Shown: in pieces, positions 46,611 to 56,447 of the stretch
How positions within the stretch are numbered: the stretch's first letter is position 1
Layout of the letters: each line of letters begins with the position of its first letter
Assembly (NCBI RefSeq): GCF_002835935.1
Contig: NZ_PJCF01000001.1
Span: 186,001 to 250,000 of the forward strand
From: Paraglaciecola sp. MB-3u-78
GTDB lineage: Bacteria > Pseudomonadota > Gammaproteobacteria > Enterobacterales > Alteromonadaceae
Length of the DNA stretch: 64,000 bases
Reading direction: 5' to 3'
Position numbers and translations under genes: made by a program
The notes under the pieces: generated by a model
What the model was told of the DNA's origin: nothing
Databases searched by the model: none
What the model saw: the letters and a program-made list of their open reading frames with translations, nothing else

Positions 46611-47661
46611 GATTTTGCTCCTCTAGATGAACAAAAATAGATTCAATACTTTCTACTAAGTCCTCTGGATCATCGCAGTTGCACTCTAGAGTAACAAAAT
46701 TATTTTCGTTGACGGCATGTTGCATACACGGAGACACCGGATCAGTTGCAAATTCAGGCATTAACAAGGCAGGCTCGCTGTCTCCAGTGATTAACAATGT
46801 AGGACATTCTACCGCTTGTGCATACCAGCGATTACCACTTGGTTTACATAGCATTAGGTCACTGGACTTTAGCATTTTTAACAGTGAACGGATATCATCT
46901 CTGGCATCAGAGTCACTCCATACAACAAAGCCTTTTTGTTCTAATAGCTTTTTTAAACGACTTACATATGGATAAAGGTAGCCATCGTCAGACTGACCAA
47001 AACACAAACCAATCACTTTATTAGACTTAGCCTTTTTAGCCAGTTTTTTGTCAGGAATAACAACAATACCCTGATCTAATTTATCATCGACCAATCCACA
47101 ACACTTAGTTAAATAAAACTCCGGGTATCCGCCTTCATACTCAGTATCGAACTGCCACCAACGACCATGCCATTTATGCATATTGACAAACGAACTAGCC
47201 ATAAATGCTTGTGTTGAATTGACATATTCAGCTTGTAAACTTGTATTTTGAACTTGTTGCAATAATTGCTGCACCGACATATTCAAATAATTACCACTGA
47301 CTGGCTCACCGGCATCTGCCAGAAATCGCGCCAAAAAGCACGGCATAAAGGCGGTATCTAAATTAACTATTTGACTGTAGTTTTCGCCAATAATCTCCTC
47401 CGCCAATCCCAAGAAGGACTCCATGGCGAGGAAAAAATCATCTGGCCACTGCTGCTGAGTCACATGTTTAACATGCACATTCGACTCGGCTAATTTGATC
47501 AGCTCAGCGCCATCACCAAAGGTCAAAAAGTGTATTTCTGCTTGTGGATTGTTTTTTTTAAAATAACGTAATACCGGAAGTCCAATGGCACACACGTCTG
47601 CCGAATTTAACATCCTGATCAACAGCACTTTTTCGGTCTTAGACTCGACTATTTTATTCAC
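46603..47661 (-). CDS. Glycosyltransferase family 9-like protein
   Basis: A 352-residue GT-B protein resembling heptosyltransferases: N-terminal VLLIRMLNSADVCAIGLPVL, the middle IHFLTFGDGAELI, and a C-terminal LMLCKPSGNRWYAQAVECPTLLI where GT9 enzymes have their donor-site SGPxH-like segment. It lies between pseF and pseI with 8-nt overlaps on both sides. A heptose is a possible donor, since NDP-heptose genes are in the island. That is inference. Confidence 0.75.
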   Translation of the reverse strand: MNKIVESKTEKVLLIRMLNSADVCAIGLPVLRYFKKNNPQAEIHFLTFGDGAELIKLAESNVHVKHVTQQQWPDDFFLAMESFLGLAEEIIGENYSQIVNLDTAFMPCFLARFLADAGEPVSGNYLNMSVQQLLQQVQNTSLQAEYVNSTQAFMASSFVNMHKWHGRWWQFDTEYEGGYPEFYLTKCCGLVDDKLDQGIVVIPDKKLAKKAKSNKVIGLCFGQSDDGYLYPYVSRLKKLLEQKGFVVWSDSDARDDIRSLLKMLKSSDLMLCKPSGNRWYAQAVECPTLLITGDSEPALLMPEFATDPVSPCMQHAVNENNFVTLECNCDDPEDLVESIESIFVHLEEQNHA

Positions 47662-48355
47662 TTGGTTGCCCCTGAACGTAAGCTTGATACATCAGTTCTG
47701 CCCGTTGCCAATCTTCCGGCGTATCAATATCCTGCACTAAATGCCGTGGTAAAACCACTGGTAGGCTATCGTGACTAAAAATCTTTTGATTGGATAAGTA
47801 ACCATCCGTTTTCCCCCAATAAAACTGTCCAGCATCATGGTAGGCCTCTTCTAAATCCTGGGACCGTTTACCTATATCATCAGGAAACATTGGAGATACA
47901 CCTGCTTGGGTTTTTATCAACGCTCGTTGCACTGGAAAAGGAAAACTAGTGACCGAAAACGCAAAGGACTTTTCCCTATGCTGCTTAAGTGAATCTAAAC
48001 CTTTTTGTAAGTATTTGGCATGTAAAAAAGGCGCTGTGGCGTAGATACAACAGCAGAATTCGGGTTGATAAAGATGTTCAATACAAAATTTGATGGCGTG
48101 ATTGGTCACTGGTCGTGTTCCCACCACATCATTTGAAAGCTCTTTAGGACGGATAAAAGGCACATCTGCTCCATAATATTTTGCTACTTCAGCTATCTCT
48201 TCACTGTCAGTAGAAATGATAATTTTATTAAACAGACCAGAGGCTTTGGCCGCTTCTATCGAATAAGCGATAAGTGGTTTACCCGCAAAACATTTAATAT
48301 TTTTACCGGGAATTCGCTTACTGCCGCCACGTGCAGGAATGATAGCTAGATTCAC
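47654..48355 (-). CDS. pseF: Pseudaminic acid cytidylyltransferase PseF
   Basis: PseF activates pseudaminic acid with CTP, giving the donor for Maf-type transferases. The 233-residue protein begins with the CMP-sugar synthetase motif IIPARGGSKRIPGKNI and continues with ISTDSEEIAEVA, the RPKELSNDVVGTRP segment and a C-terminal DIDTPEDW. It overlaps pseC by 4 nt. Confidence 0.93.
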   Translation of the reverse strand: MNLAIIPARGGSKRIPGKNIKCFAGKPLIAYSIEAAKASGLFNKIIISTDSEEIAEVAKYYGADVPFIRPKELSNDVVGTRPVTNHAIKFCIEHLYQPEFCCCIYATAPFLHAKYLQKGLDSLKQHREKSFAFSVTSFPFPVQRALIKTQAGVSPMFPDDIGKRSQDLEEAYHDAGQFYWGKTDGYLSNQKIFSHDSLPVVLPRHLVQDIDTPEDWQRAELMYQAYVQGQPSE

Positions 48356-49497
48356 AGCAATACCTCGTGTAACACATCCACCACTTTTGACTGTTCTGCA
48401 GGAGTTAAACTTGGAAACAAAGGCAGTGTCAAAGCGTGTTGATAAAAGTGCTCAGACACGGGGAAATCGCCTTGTTTAAAACCAAGTTGTTGATAATAAG
48501 GCTGTAAATGAATGGGAATATAATGCACGTTCACAGCAACACCTTTTTTGTGAAGTTGTTGGTAAACTTTTTGGCGGTCATGCTGTGTAAGCTCCACCAT
48601 ATATAAATGCCATGCACTTTTAAACTGCGGCTCCACAACTGGAAGTTTCAAAGGTAAGTCAGCTAACGCCTGATTATATACGTTGGCGAGCTTGGAACGT
48701 TTTTGAATAAATACATCGAGTTTTTTCAACTGTGACAAACCTAGGGCTGCATGTATATCACTTAAACGATAATTGTAACCCAGTTCCAGTTGCTGGTAAT
48801 ACCAAGATCCGTGACTTTCGCCTCGAAACTGCGATGGATCTTTTGTTACTCCATGCTTTGCAAATAATGTGAGTTTTTCGTAAACATGGCTTTGATTGGT
48901 TAACACTGCGCCGCCTTCGGCACTGGTTATTGACTTAACCGGGTGGAAACTCAAAACTGCCATATCAGAATAGACACAACTACCAATCTTAGACTGTTGA
49001 TAACTCCCCCCTAGGCCATGAGCAGCATCTTCAATCAGTACAATTGAATACATCTGCGTTAGTTTATGAATGCTCTGCATATCACAGCTCAATCCAGAAA
49101 AATGCACCACAATTAAAGCTTTAGGTAAACAATTCTGAGTTGCAGCATGATGGAGTTTTTTTTCTAATGCGCCGATATCAATATTGCGGGTAAGAGGGTC
49201 TATATCCACAAAATCTATACGTGCTCCGCAGTATAGGGCACAGTTTGCCGATGCGACAAAAGAGTTGGGTACTGTCCACACCACATCGCCTGCAATTACA
49301 CCTGCGGCTAAACACGCCACATGCAAACCTGACGTTGCACTATTCACTGCGACACAATGGTTAGTACCAGTATACTCACATAAAGCCTGTTCAAATTGGG
49401 GAACAACACTCCCTTGAGTCAAAAACTGGTTGCGTAACACATCAACAACCGCGTCAATATCATCTTCATCAACACAATGTTTACCGTAAGGAATCAT
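48352..49497 (-). CDS. pseC: UDP-4-amino-sugar transaminase PseC
   Basis: PseC aminates carbon 4 of the PseB product with pyridoxal phosphate. The 381-residue DegT/DnrJ/EryC1 enzyme has the start MIPYGKHCVDEDDIDAV, the IEDAAHGLGG motif near residue 155 and the cofactor lysine K188 in FHPVKSITSAEGG. It lies 10 nt after pseB and overlaps pseF by 4 nt. Confidence 0.94.
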   Translation of the reverse strand: MIPYGKHCVDEDDIDAVVDVLRNQFLTQGSVVPQFEQALCEYTGTNHCVAVNSATSGLHVACLAAGVIAGDVVWTVPNSFVASANCALYCGARIDFVDIDPLTRNIDIGALEKKLHHAATQNCLPKALIVVHFSGLSCDMQSIHKLTQMYSIVLIEDAAHGLGGSYQQSKIGSCVYSDMAVLSFHPVKSITSAEGGAVLTNQSHVYEKLTLFAKHGVTKDPSQFRGESHGSWYYQQLELGYNYRLSDIHAALGLSQLKKLDVFIQKRSKLANVYNQALADLPLKLPVVEPQFKSAWHLYMVELTQHDRQKVYQQLHKKGVAVNVHYIPIHLQPYYQQLGFKQGDFPVSEHFYQHALTLPLFPSLTPAEQSKVVDVLHEVLL

Positions 49498-49507
49498 GCC
49501 CCCTCCT

Positions 49508-50506
49508 TTACAATGTCACTTTATCAAGCATTTTTAATTCATCGATTGTCAGAAAGTGTGGATTCGTACCTGAGTGATATTCAAATTTATCTTTTACAGG
49601 CTGCCCCTCTTCACCTAATTTATTTCTTAAATAATTGACTGTTTTATCAAAAAACTTAATCGCCGGCGTTATGACGTAGTGGTCATCAAATTCAAGAGAA
49701 TGATGGGCCATCTCTTCTGGCACCATGACTTCATGAAGTTTCTCACCAGGGCGAATACCCACTAATTCATATTCTCGCTTGCCACTAATGGATTCAACGA
49801 GATCCAGAATGCGAATAGAGGGGATTTTAGGCACAAATATCTCGCCACCCTGCATACGCTGAAAGTTCTTCACAACAAATTCCACACCGTTATCTAGGGT
49901 GATCCAGAAACGAGTCATTTCTGGATGGGTGACAGGCAACCTGGTTACACCTTCATCCAACAGTTTATGGAAAAAGGGCACAACTGAACCTCTGGAACCC
50001 ACAACATTGCCATAACGCACCACCGCAAATCGGGGACCTTTAGCTCCAGACATATTGTTGGCTGCGACAAACAGTTTATCAGAGGCAAGCTTAGTCGCGC
50101 CGTACAAATTTACCGGATTGGCAGCTTTATCGGTAGACAGCGCAATCACACGACTCACATCGGCTGCAATAGCTGCATCAATCACATTTTGAGAACCATA
50201 TATATTGGTTTTGATACACTCATTGGGATTATATTCTGCAGCAGGCACTTGTTTTAAGGCGGCAGCATGCACCACATAATCAACATCACGCATGGCAGAT
50301 ATTAGACGTTCCTTATCGCGAACATCGCCAATAAAATAACGCATACAAGGCGCATTAAAATGTTGCTGCATTTCAAATTGCTTTAACTCATCTCGGGAGT
50401 AAATAATCACTTTTTTGGGGGAATAACTTTTTGTCAGGTAAGCCGTAAAACATTTACCAAAGGAGCCTGTTCCGCCGGTAATTAAAATTGATTTATTATT
50501 AAACAT
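49508..50506 (-). CDS. pseB: UDP-GlcNAc 4,6-dehydratase (inverting) PseB
   Basis: PseB starts the pseudaminic acid pathway. The 332-residue protein has the NADP motif TGGTGSFGK (10-18), YSRDELKQFEMQQHF, the active-site STDKAANPVNLYGATK segment, and the RYGNVVGSRGSV motif shared with FlaA1. It heads the pse cluster, about 90 nt after the fliT-like gene; the short gap may hold the cluster promoter but none is obvious. Confidence 0.95.
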   Translation of the reverse strand: MFNNKSILITGGTGSFGKCFTAYLTKSYSPKKVIIYSRDELKQFEMQQHFNAPCMRYFIGDVRDKERLISAMRDVDYVVHAAALKQVPAAEYNPNECIKTNIYGSQNVIDAAIAADVSRVIALSTDKAANPVNLYGATKLASDKLFVAANNMSGAKGPRFAVVRYGNVVGSRGSVVPFFHKLLDEGVTRLPVTHPEMTRFWITLDNGVEFVVKNFQRMQGGEIFVPKIPSIRILDLVESISGKREYELVGIRPGEKLHEVMVPEEMAHHSLEFDDHYVITPAIKFFDKTVNYLRNKLGEEGQPVKDKFEYHSGTNPHFLTIDELKMLDKVTL

Positions 50507-50596
50507 AAACAGCCCTTACAATCATTTTAGTTGGGTAAGATTCAGATTGACTTGATTCATCACCCAATTGATTTAACTCGTTAAAACCTCTGATAT

Positions 50597-50905
50597 TCAT
50601 CGATATTTATTCACAGCTTTGCGACCACGTACCACCCCAGAGAGTTGTTTTAATGACGCTTTAAATGATTCCTCAGCATAAGCAACTAATGCGCCATTAA
50701 CTTGCAATTCAGCTGTTACAAAATTATTTCTTTCTTTGTTAGGGATATTTTCTAGGAAATTCTGAATAAATTCGTCTCGTTCAGTCACGAGTTTCAAAAA
50801 TATAGACTCATCAGGATCATTTTCAGTCGTCAGTTCTGACAGATCCTGATTAATACGTTTTAATGGGGAAGGTGTAAATACATGATCTAATATTAATTTT
50901 TTCAA
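50597..50905 (-). CDS. FliT/FlaI-like flagellar chaperone candidate
   Basis: A 102-residue, mostly helical and charged protein with no strong family motif that I can read. Its position directly after fliS, with a 4-nt overlap, is where Vibrio carries flaI (FliT-like). FliT-type proteins chaperone FliD and the export ATPase. The assignment rests on size and order, so function is tentative. It is the last flagellar gene before the glycan island. Confidence 0.6.
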   Translation of the reverse strand: MKKLILDHVFTPSPLKRINQDLSELTTENDPDESIFLKLVTERDEFIQNFLENIPNKERNNFVTAELQVNGALVAYAEESFKASLKQLSGVVRGRKAVNKYR

Positions 50906-51333
50906 ATCACTGCTTGACGTTTTTGCCTCTGCATTTCATAAGCCTCTTGTTTAGCTGACTCAGGAATTTGCGACCAGGCTGATTTAATGGGTAAAAACAG
51001 AGTAATCACTTCATCAACAATCTTCAAGCTATTCTGTACATTGGCGTCAATCAACCGCTGTATCATATAATCATAAAGTGCGTACAGATTATCAGCGACC
51101 TCGCCTCCTGTTTCCAGTTCTAGAGTATCACGCAAGTTCATCAAAATAGCAGTGGCTCTAGAAATATGCTCAGACTTGCCTGCATAATCTTTTCGCTCTA
51201 TACAGCCTTTGGTATAAGCAAGTTTGTCTAGTGTGCCTTGCATTAACATTAACGTTAACTTGTGGGGATCTGCTTGACTGATTTGTTGTTTCAAATTGCC
51301 TTTTTTATAGGCATTGATACCTTTTAACGCCAT
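50902..51333 (-). CDS. fliS: Flagellin export chaperone FliS
   Basis: FliS binds flagellin C-termini and prevents early polymerisation. The 143-residue protein has the family motif GINAYKK at the N-terminus, LTLMLMQGTLDKLAYTKGC and the LYDYMIQRLIDANVQNS segment. It lies 41 nt downstream of fliD and overlaps the fliT-like gene by 4 nt. Confidence 0.93.
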   Translation of the reverse strand: MALKGINAYKKGNLKQQISQADPHKLTLMLMQGTLDKLAYTKGCIERKDYAGKSEHISRATAILMNLRDTLELETGGEVADNLYALYDYMIQRLIDANVQNSLKIVDEVITLFLPIKSAWSQIPESAKQEAYEMQRQKRQAVI

Positions 51334-51373
51334 ACTGATTTTCCATATTTTTGATAGTGAAACTGCATTTTTT

Positions 51374-52831
51374 CTAGCCTAAGGTCGCCAGTAATGCTGA
51401 CCCTGTTGAATTTAATCTCGATACTGTTTGGTCTAGATTTAAATACTTAGCCCTCAGTATTTCCTCAGTTTTAGCAAGTCTTAATTCCAAGCTTAACCTT
51501 TCATCAAAAATCTGTTCCCTTTGATCTTTTGCACTGTCGACGCGAGATTTAAGTAACCCACCAGAACTAGTGTACTCTTCAACATAATCGTATAGACGAA
51601 CAGCAATACCTTGGCTTTCATCGGTAAATAAAGCCGCAATTTGATCAAAATTATCATCTAATGCTTCTTTTAAACGGTCATCACCGCTGCCTAAGCCGAT
51701 TTTATCAGAGGTACTAATTTCTAATTCGTTGTTATCGTTATATTCAATACCTATCTGGAATAGGCCTCCTAGAGTAGATGAATCTACAGAAGAAAATAAA
51801 ATATTGTTGATACCGGATTGTATACCTCTTACCAGCGAATCCCCAGCGAGTGAACCGTCTTCTTCTAAATCAGATTCACCATAATTGGTTAACAGTTTTA
51901 TTTCAGCTTGTAGGGCGTTAAAGTTGGTAACAAACTCTCTGATAGTTTCTTCAACTGATTCTTTATCAAAGCCAATACTAAGTTTTGAGGTTTTAAACGT
52001 GATGGCGTCTGCATTTAGTTCAGATAGTTCTGATGCTTCAAAACTGACATTTTCTATTACATTTTCAAATTTATTGGTTTTACTTTCTACGTCAATACCA
52101 TCGATAGTGGCTTTGGCGTTTTGAGCTGAATTAACTGGCACTAAATAGTTTATAGTTTCGCCAAAATTAGTTGTAGAAACGCGGTCCAGTTCAGGCTCAT
52201 CGTTATCGTTGACAATAATTAAATCATTTCCTTCACCAGGAGTGTCAGAAGTAAAGACTAATTTTGCACCACCGACAGCAGTACCCGTATCTATGATACT
52301 GGCCGTGACACCAAAGTTATCGTTTGAAGCATTGATGGCGTTACGCAGGTCTTCTAATGTGTCACCTGCATTTAAGTTGATGCTAAAGGAATCACTGGTG
52401 GCATCAATTTTAAACGTAAGACTAGCGGTACCAGCACTTAAAACCGTATCAGTAGAGTTATCAAAGCCACCATCAATTGCATCTGCGGTTTCAATTCGAC
52501 TACCGCTAGCGAGTTGGGTCACCGCTATATTGTAGTTACCTTCCAGAGCACTATTGGATGCATCAGCTGTAAAAGGTTCGACACCTTCTGATGGGTTGTT
52601 TATGCTTGGCTCACGCCCTTTAAGGTTGGCATCGCTTCGCAAATTATCCAAGGTTTCTTGAAAGTCCTCAAGTTTGGACTTTAACTTACCAATACCAGAA
52701 ATTTCAGCATCAACGTTTTCCTCTCTGGAATCCAGAGCATCAGTTTTAGGCTTACGCTCAGCTTCGAGCAATTGCCCAACTAAACCTTCAAGGTCTAAAC
52801 CTGAACCTACACCCAATGACGAAATTGACAT
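51374..52831 (-). CDS. fliD: Flagellar filament cap protein FliD
   Basis: FliD forms the cap under which flagellin polymerises. The preferred start is the ATG at 52831 (SISSLGVGSGLDLEGLVGQL, the classic FliD N-terminus) with AGGTG nearby, giving 485 residues; an upstream start at 52852 would add seven residues. The C-terminus has the coiled FliD_C part (KDQREQIFDERLSLELRLAK). It lies 60 nt after flaG. Confidence 0.94.
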   Translation of the reverse strand: MSISSLGVGSGLDLEGLVGQLLEAERKPKTDALDSREENVDAEISGIGKLKSKLEDFQETLDNLRSDANLKGREPSINNPSEGVEPFTADASNSALEGNYNIAVTQLASGSRIETADAIDGGFDNSTDTVLSAGTASLTFKIDATSDSFSINLNAGDTLEDLRNAINASNDNFGVTASIIDTGTAVGGAKLVFTSDTPGEGNDLIIVNDNDEPELDRVSTTNFGETINYLVPVNSAQNAKATIDGIDVESKTNKFENVIENVSFEASELSELNADAITFKTSKLSIGFDKESVEETIREFVTNFNALQAEIKLLTNYGESDLEEDGSLAGDSLVRGIQSGINNILFSSVDSSTLGGLFQIGIEYNDNNELEISTSDKIGLGSGDDRLKEALDDNFDQIAALFTDESQGIAVRLYDYVEEYTSSGGLLKSRVDSAKDQREQIFDERLSLELRLAKTEEILRAKYLNLDQTVSRLNSTGSALLATLG

Positions 52832-52890
52832 ATCACACCTATATTCCCACAATAATTTGAAGGATAACGTTTATGTCAAAAAAATTGACA

Positions 52891-53319
52891 TTAAACCTGT
52901 TTATTAAATAGAAAACCTACCGCTGTGCCGACATCCGTTTGCAAGTTCTGCAATCGTTCTGAGAGTCTCAACAATTCTTCAGAAGGTATTTGCCGAATAA
53001 TTTTACCAGACTCCGAATCGGTTACTTTTACAACTTGTTTATTGCTGCCTTCATCCACTGAAAAATTAAGCTGTCTACTATTAGTTTGCACAAATTCATT
53101 TAGTTTTAATACAGCATTTTCAATCTGCTCAGCGCTAACGTCAAGAGGCACTTGTTTTTTTATATCGGCAGTGTTGGATAAATCTTTAGTTTCTGGTTGC
53201 ACTGATGCCAGTTTGTCCTCCGTCGTCTGGTTTGTGCGAATACTGTTTGCACTGTCTGGAGCGATATCGGCTTTAGACAGTGCAAAATTTTGGCTAATTT
53301 GTGATACATTAATTTCCAT
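52891..53319 (-). CDS. flaG: Flagellar protein FlaG
   Basis: FlaG affects filament length and attachment in polar flagella. The 142-residue protein has a variable N-terminus and the conserved C-terminal domain (LNFSVDEGSNKQVVKVTDS, EIIRQIPSEE-like GKIIRQIPSEELLRL). It lies between the flagellin and fliD, the standard location. Confidence 0.92.
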   Translation of the reverse strand: MEINVSQISQNFALSKADIAPDSANSIRTNQTTEDKLASVQPETKDLSNTADIKKQVPLDVSAEQIENAVLKLNEFVQTNSRQLNFSVDEGSNKQVVKVTDSESGKIIRQIPSEELLRLSERLQNLQTDVGTAVGFLFNKQV

Positions 53320-53344
53320 AAATCACCTTTTTATAAAATGCGAA

Positions 53345-53364
53345 TGGCTACACTGCAGTAGCCA
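53345..53364 (-). terminator. Hairpin after the flagellin gene
   Basis: A 7-bp stem (TGGCTAC / GTAGCCA) with a six-base loop lies about 30 nt after the flagellin stop, followed on the minus strand by a weak T-rich stretch. It may terminate or attenuate flagellin transcription before flaG. Confidence 0.5.
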
Positions 53365-53392
53365 CTCTAAGCATTATTGTTAAATAACCGCT

Positions 53393-54217
53393 TTAACTAA
53401 GCAATGATAATGCAGCTTGTGGTCTTTGGTTGGCTTGACTTAATACTGACAAAGACGCTTGCTGAATTATCTGATTTTTAGTCAATTCCGCCGTTTCAAC
53501 AGCAAAATCTGTATCCCGGATACGTGAACGTGCACCCGCGATATTCTCAGAAATATTACTCAAATTACGAATAGTAGACTGAAAACGGTTTTGCAAGGCA
53601 CCTAAATCGGCACGGGCTCCACCGATACTAGATATTGCTGCAGTTATCGAAGTGAGTGCTGTAGAAGCCCCGTCTAAAGTAGACACATCCGTTGCGGCGA
53701 TGCCTAAACCAGATGCACCAAAACCACTGGCTCTGGATAAGTTGACAGAGATAGTCTGTCCACCGTTTGCGCCAACTAAAAATTTAGATGAGAAACTACC
53801 TTTCAAAATATCTAAGTCTCCGAACTGTGTATCAGACGCAATACGGCTGATCTCGTTCTTTAATGTAGTCACTTCTTTTTGCAGCGCAGTTCGATCAGCA
53901 GAAGAGTTAATTCCATTTTGAGATTGCACGGCTAAAGTCCGAATACGTTGTAATGAAGTAGTTACCTCACCCAATGCACCTTCAGCGGTTTGTGTGAGTG
54001 AAATCGCATCATTCGCATTTCGAACCGCCTGATTCAACCCTTGTACTTGTGTCGTTAATCGGTCCGAAATCTGCAAACCAGCGGCATCATCTGCTGCTCG
54101 GTTAATCCTAAAACCTGATGATAATCTTTCGAAAGATGTATTTAAAGCTTGCCCCGAACTAAACAACTGGCGCTGAGCATTCAAAGACGACACATTTGTA
54201 TTAACAAATAAACCCAT
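53393..54217 (-). CDS. Flagellin
   Basis: A major filament subunit of 274 residues with only the D0/D1 core: N-terminal [33 protein letters not shown], and C-terminal [19 protein letters not shown] and [11 protein letters not shown]. No D2/D3 domains. A GGAGG site precedes the ATG and a sigma-28 promoter lies about 175 nt upstream. The same type of flagellin runs off the right end of the window. Central Ser/Thr residues would be the targets of Maf-type glycosylation. Confidence 0.96.
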   Translation of the reverse strand: MGLFVNTNVSSLNAQRQLFSSGQALNTSFERLSSGFRINRAADDAAGLQISDRLTTQVQGLNQAVRNANDAISLTQTAEGALGEVTTSLQRIRTLAVQSQNGINSSADRTALQKEVTTLKNEISRIASDTQFGDLDILKGSFSSKFLVGANGGQTISVNLSRASGFGASGLGIAATDVSTLDGASTALTSITAAISSIGGARADLGALQNRFQSTIRNLSNISENIAGARSRIRDTDFAVETAELTKNQIIQQASLSVLSQANQRPQAALSLLS

Positions 54218-54392
54218 AAAAAACCTCCTGAAAACTCACCGCACGCCGATAACGTGATTGTAACAGTAAGTTTGCCTCAATATAGATGAACAAGAACCTC
54301 TTCTTGGCCATCACCTCACTTACCTCATTTAACAACACCTCTATCGTTAACTGAGACTAAAAGTAATCAATTAGATCACCCCTCGACTAACG

Positions 54393-54419
54393 TTATCGAC
54401 ACTTACCACAGTAACTTTA
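54393..54419 (-). promoter_or_regulatory. Sigma-28 (FliA) promoter of the flagellin gene
   Basis: On the minus strand TAAAGTTA and GTCGATAA are separated by 11 bases; the E. coli-type consensus is TAAAGTTT, 11 bases, GCCGATAA, so 14 of 16 defined bases match. The predicted start is near 54386, giving a leader of about 170 nt. The -35 box lies inside one arm of a perfect palindrome. Confidence 0.75.
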
Positions 54420-54450
54420 GTTTTTTTAAAAATAAAAAAACTAAAGTTAC
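54411..54450. repeat. Perfect 17-bp palindrome upstream of flagellin
   Basis: Two exact 17-base arms (GTAACTTTAGTTTTTTT and its complement) flank a six-base loop. One arm contains the sigma-28 -35 box. It could be an upstream bidirectional terminator that shields the flagellin promoter, or an operator. Confidence 0.75.
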
Positions 54451-54524
54451 TGGCCAGAAACCAGCAAATAGATAAAAGCCTAATGGCAGTGGCAAGTAGA
54501 TAGTTAAAGACTAAAGCTATTCAT

Positions 54525-54553
54525 CACAGAGCGCTTCGCTACGCAGAGCACAC
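54525..54553. repeat. Single unit of the CACAGAGC dispersed repeat
   Basis: CACAGAGCGCTTCGCTAC followed by GCAGAGCACACC. It matches the 17-nt unit at 8349-8390 except for two bases. Both copies lie in intergenic sequence next to flagellar transcription units. Confidence 0.55.
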
Positions 54554-55916
54554 CGAGAAAAAAAATAAATGTAATCATGTGATTACCAAGTGAAACTGTG
54601 GGTTTCAATTCTACATGTTTGTTAGTGTTCTTTTTTTTCACATAGCGGTGGCTCGATAAAACTGGTTTTGATAGTCAGGTGGGCCACCTTTTCGGCCATT
54701 CGCTGGTCCTGATGTCATCCACTGTTTCAGAACCAAATGTGGCATTTCATCGACCCGAATGTTTGACCTCACAGGTTCTCCATGCCTTATTTGGGAAGAG
54801 AAAAAAAGCACGCTACGCGCCATCGTTCATGCAGGTGCCCGTCAGGGCATAAAACTCGAAGGTATAAAACAAAAATTCAAACCTCAATATCTATAGAGCG
54901 TTTCTTGAAAGTTTGAGTAATTCAAGATTCACTTTCCCTAATTTTTGTAAGGCCAATTTGCCAAAGCGGTTACAGACCTATGAATCAGGATTAGTGCTTT
55001 GTGCCATTGGCAGAAGTACAGATGGACTTAGTTGACTGGCCGCTTCGAGCCTATCAGGAGACATAGAAGATATCTTAGTCGATCGGCTGCTATGCCCAAG
55101 ACATTGGTTATTTTAAATTTTTGATTGAGATATCGAAGTAAATTAGACATTAAACGCTTTTATAAATGGCGCGCGTTTTTGAGCGTCCAGTGATGGCCGG
55201 TTTTTGGCCGTAACGATATTTAATAAACTTGTTAGGCATAATTCGAATTCCAAACTATTTTGGAAATGGTTTATGTTTCACCAAGTATGTTAGATAACGT
55301 ATTCATTAGATGTACTGCAGGTTCAATAGGCGGTTTTTTTTCTGCCGAATAACCCTTTTGTCATTGGCTCTAAATACACTCTCCACTAGTCATGTTTACC
55401 ATCAATGTTGCCAAATAAGATTATTTGCAGAATCTTAGGCCCTAGCTGACACGACTTCTGAGTTTGGAAAAAAAGCTTTAAATATTCACTTGAATGTGAA
55501 TTTTTAGACTGATGTATCGTCTATATAGTCACAAAAAGATAGCGGAAAAAGTGAATCACAACAAAATCATCTACAAATTAAGGTGTGTCTGGTTAGGCAA
55601 GAACATAACTTTTTGCAATCTTCGCTCATGAGTTGGTGTTTATCAAAAATAATAATTTAAAAACAATACTGATGTTCAACCGCACATTTTCCAAAAAAAA
55701 CTTATCATGACGTTCATAGTAAAAATTAATGGGTCAGCATAATTAGGCTACTACCTTTTATATACGTAATGGCCTTTAAATTAGCAATCCATAAAGTACA
55801 ATATTTACTCATTATTTTACGCTCAGCCCTTGGCATTTAAACCTCAATCGATAACAGTTTGATGTGCTAAAGTGTGAGTTCATAAATAATTCTGTTCCCC
55901 CTAACGTAATAATGAA
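54554..55916. other. Intergenic stretch without a convincing gene
   Basis: About 1.36 kb in which I find no intact gene. Short open frames exist (for example a 61-codon minus-strand frame at 54638-54823 and a short plus-strand tail ending near 54893), but neither shows a family I recognise. The sequence looks like decayed mobile or surface genes. Codon structure is poor throughout. Confidence 0.5.
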
Positions 55917-56360
55917 ATGGACATTATGAAAGAAAAAATACTTGTAGGCTCCAGAGAAACGATGGACTTACCAGAGCTGGGCCAATTTGGGATAACAACC
56001 AGGATTGATACCGGTGCTCAAACTTCATCACTCCATGTCGACCATATTTCTGAAAATAAAGAAACAGGCATGTTGGACTTTAAATTTCATGCTGATTCAC
56101 ATGATGTCAGCAAAACAAAAAAATGTTCCGTGAAGATACTCGGTAGAAAGTGTGTCAAATCTTCTAATGGAGAAATAGAACGTCGCTATATCATTAATAC
56201 TTTGGCCGTAATGAAAAGCCTAAAGTGGACTATTAAGCTGACATTGACGAACAGATCTAAAATGGTTCATTTGATGCTTTTGGGGCGACAAGCCATGAAA
56301 AGAGTGATGTTCGTCGATCCAGAGTTTAGTTACCTTGCCTCGCAGGAAAAAATCATTTGA
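55917..56360 (+). CDS. RimK/LysX-like retropepsin-fold protein (ATP-dependent zinc protease family)
   Basis: A 147-residue protein of the pfam05618 type, with the aspartic-protease-like motif RIDTGAQTSSLH near residue 29 and the ERRYIINTLAVM segment. These proteins are often linked to RimK-type ligases, but none is seen here. An ATG at 55926 is an alternative start. It is isolated between degraded regions and seems intact. Confidence 0.75.
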   Translation: MDIMKEKILVGSRETMDLPELGQFGITTRIDTGAQTSSLHVDHISENKETGMLDFKFHADSHDVSKTKKCSVKILGRKCVKSSNGEIERRYIINTLAVMKSLKWTIKLTLTNRSKMVHLMLLGRQAMKRVMFVDPEFSYLASQEKII

Positions 56361-56447
56361 TTATGACGATACCTAAATCATCGTTTACGTTAAATTATAT
56401 ATTGAGACTGTTCACTCAATAAATCATCCACATTGGAATAGAGTTTC

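Noticed and set aside
54245-54252. GCCGATAA on the plus strand, a perfect sigma-28 -10 box
   Set aside because: It points away from the flagellin, has no -35 box at the right distance and no gene follows on that strand.
54638-54823. 61-codon minus-strand frame
   Set aside because: No recognised family, no ribosome site, and it lies in a decayed region.
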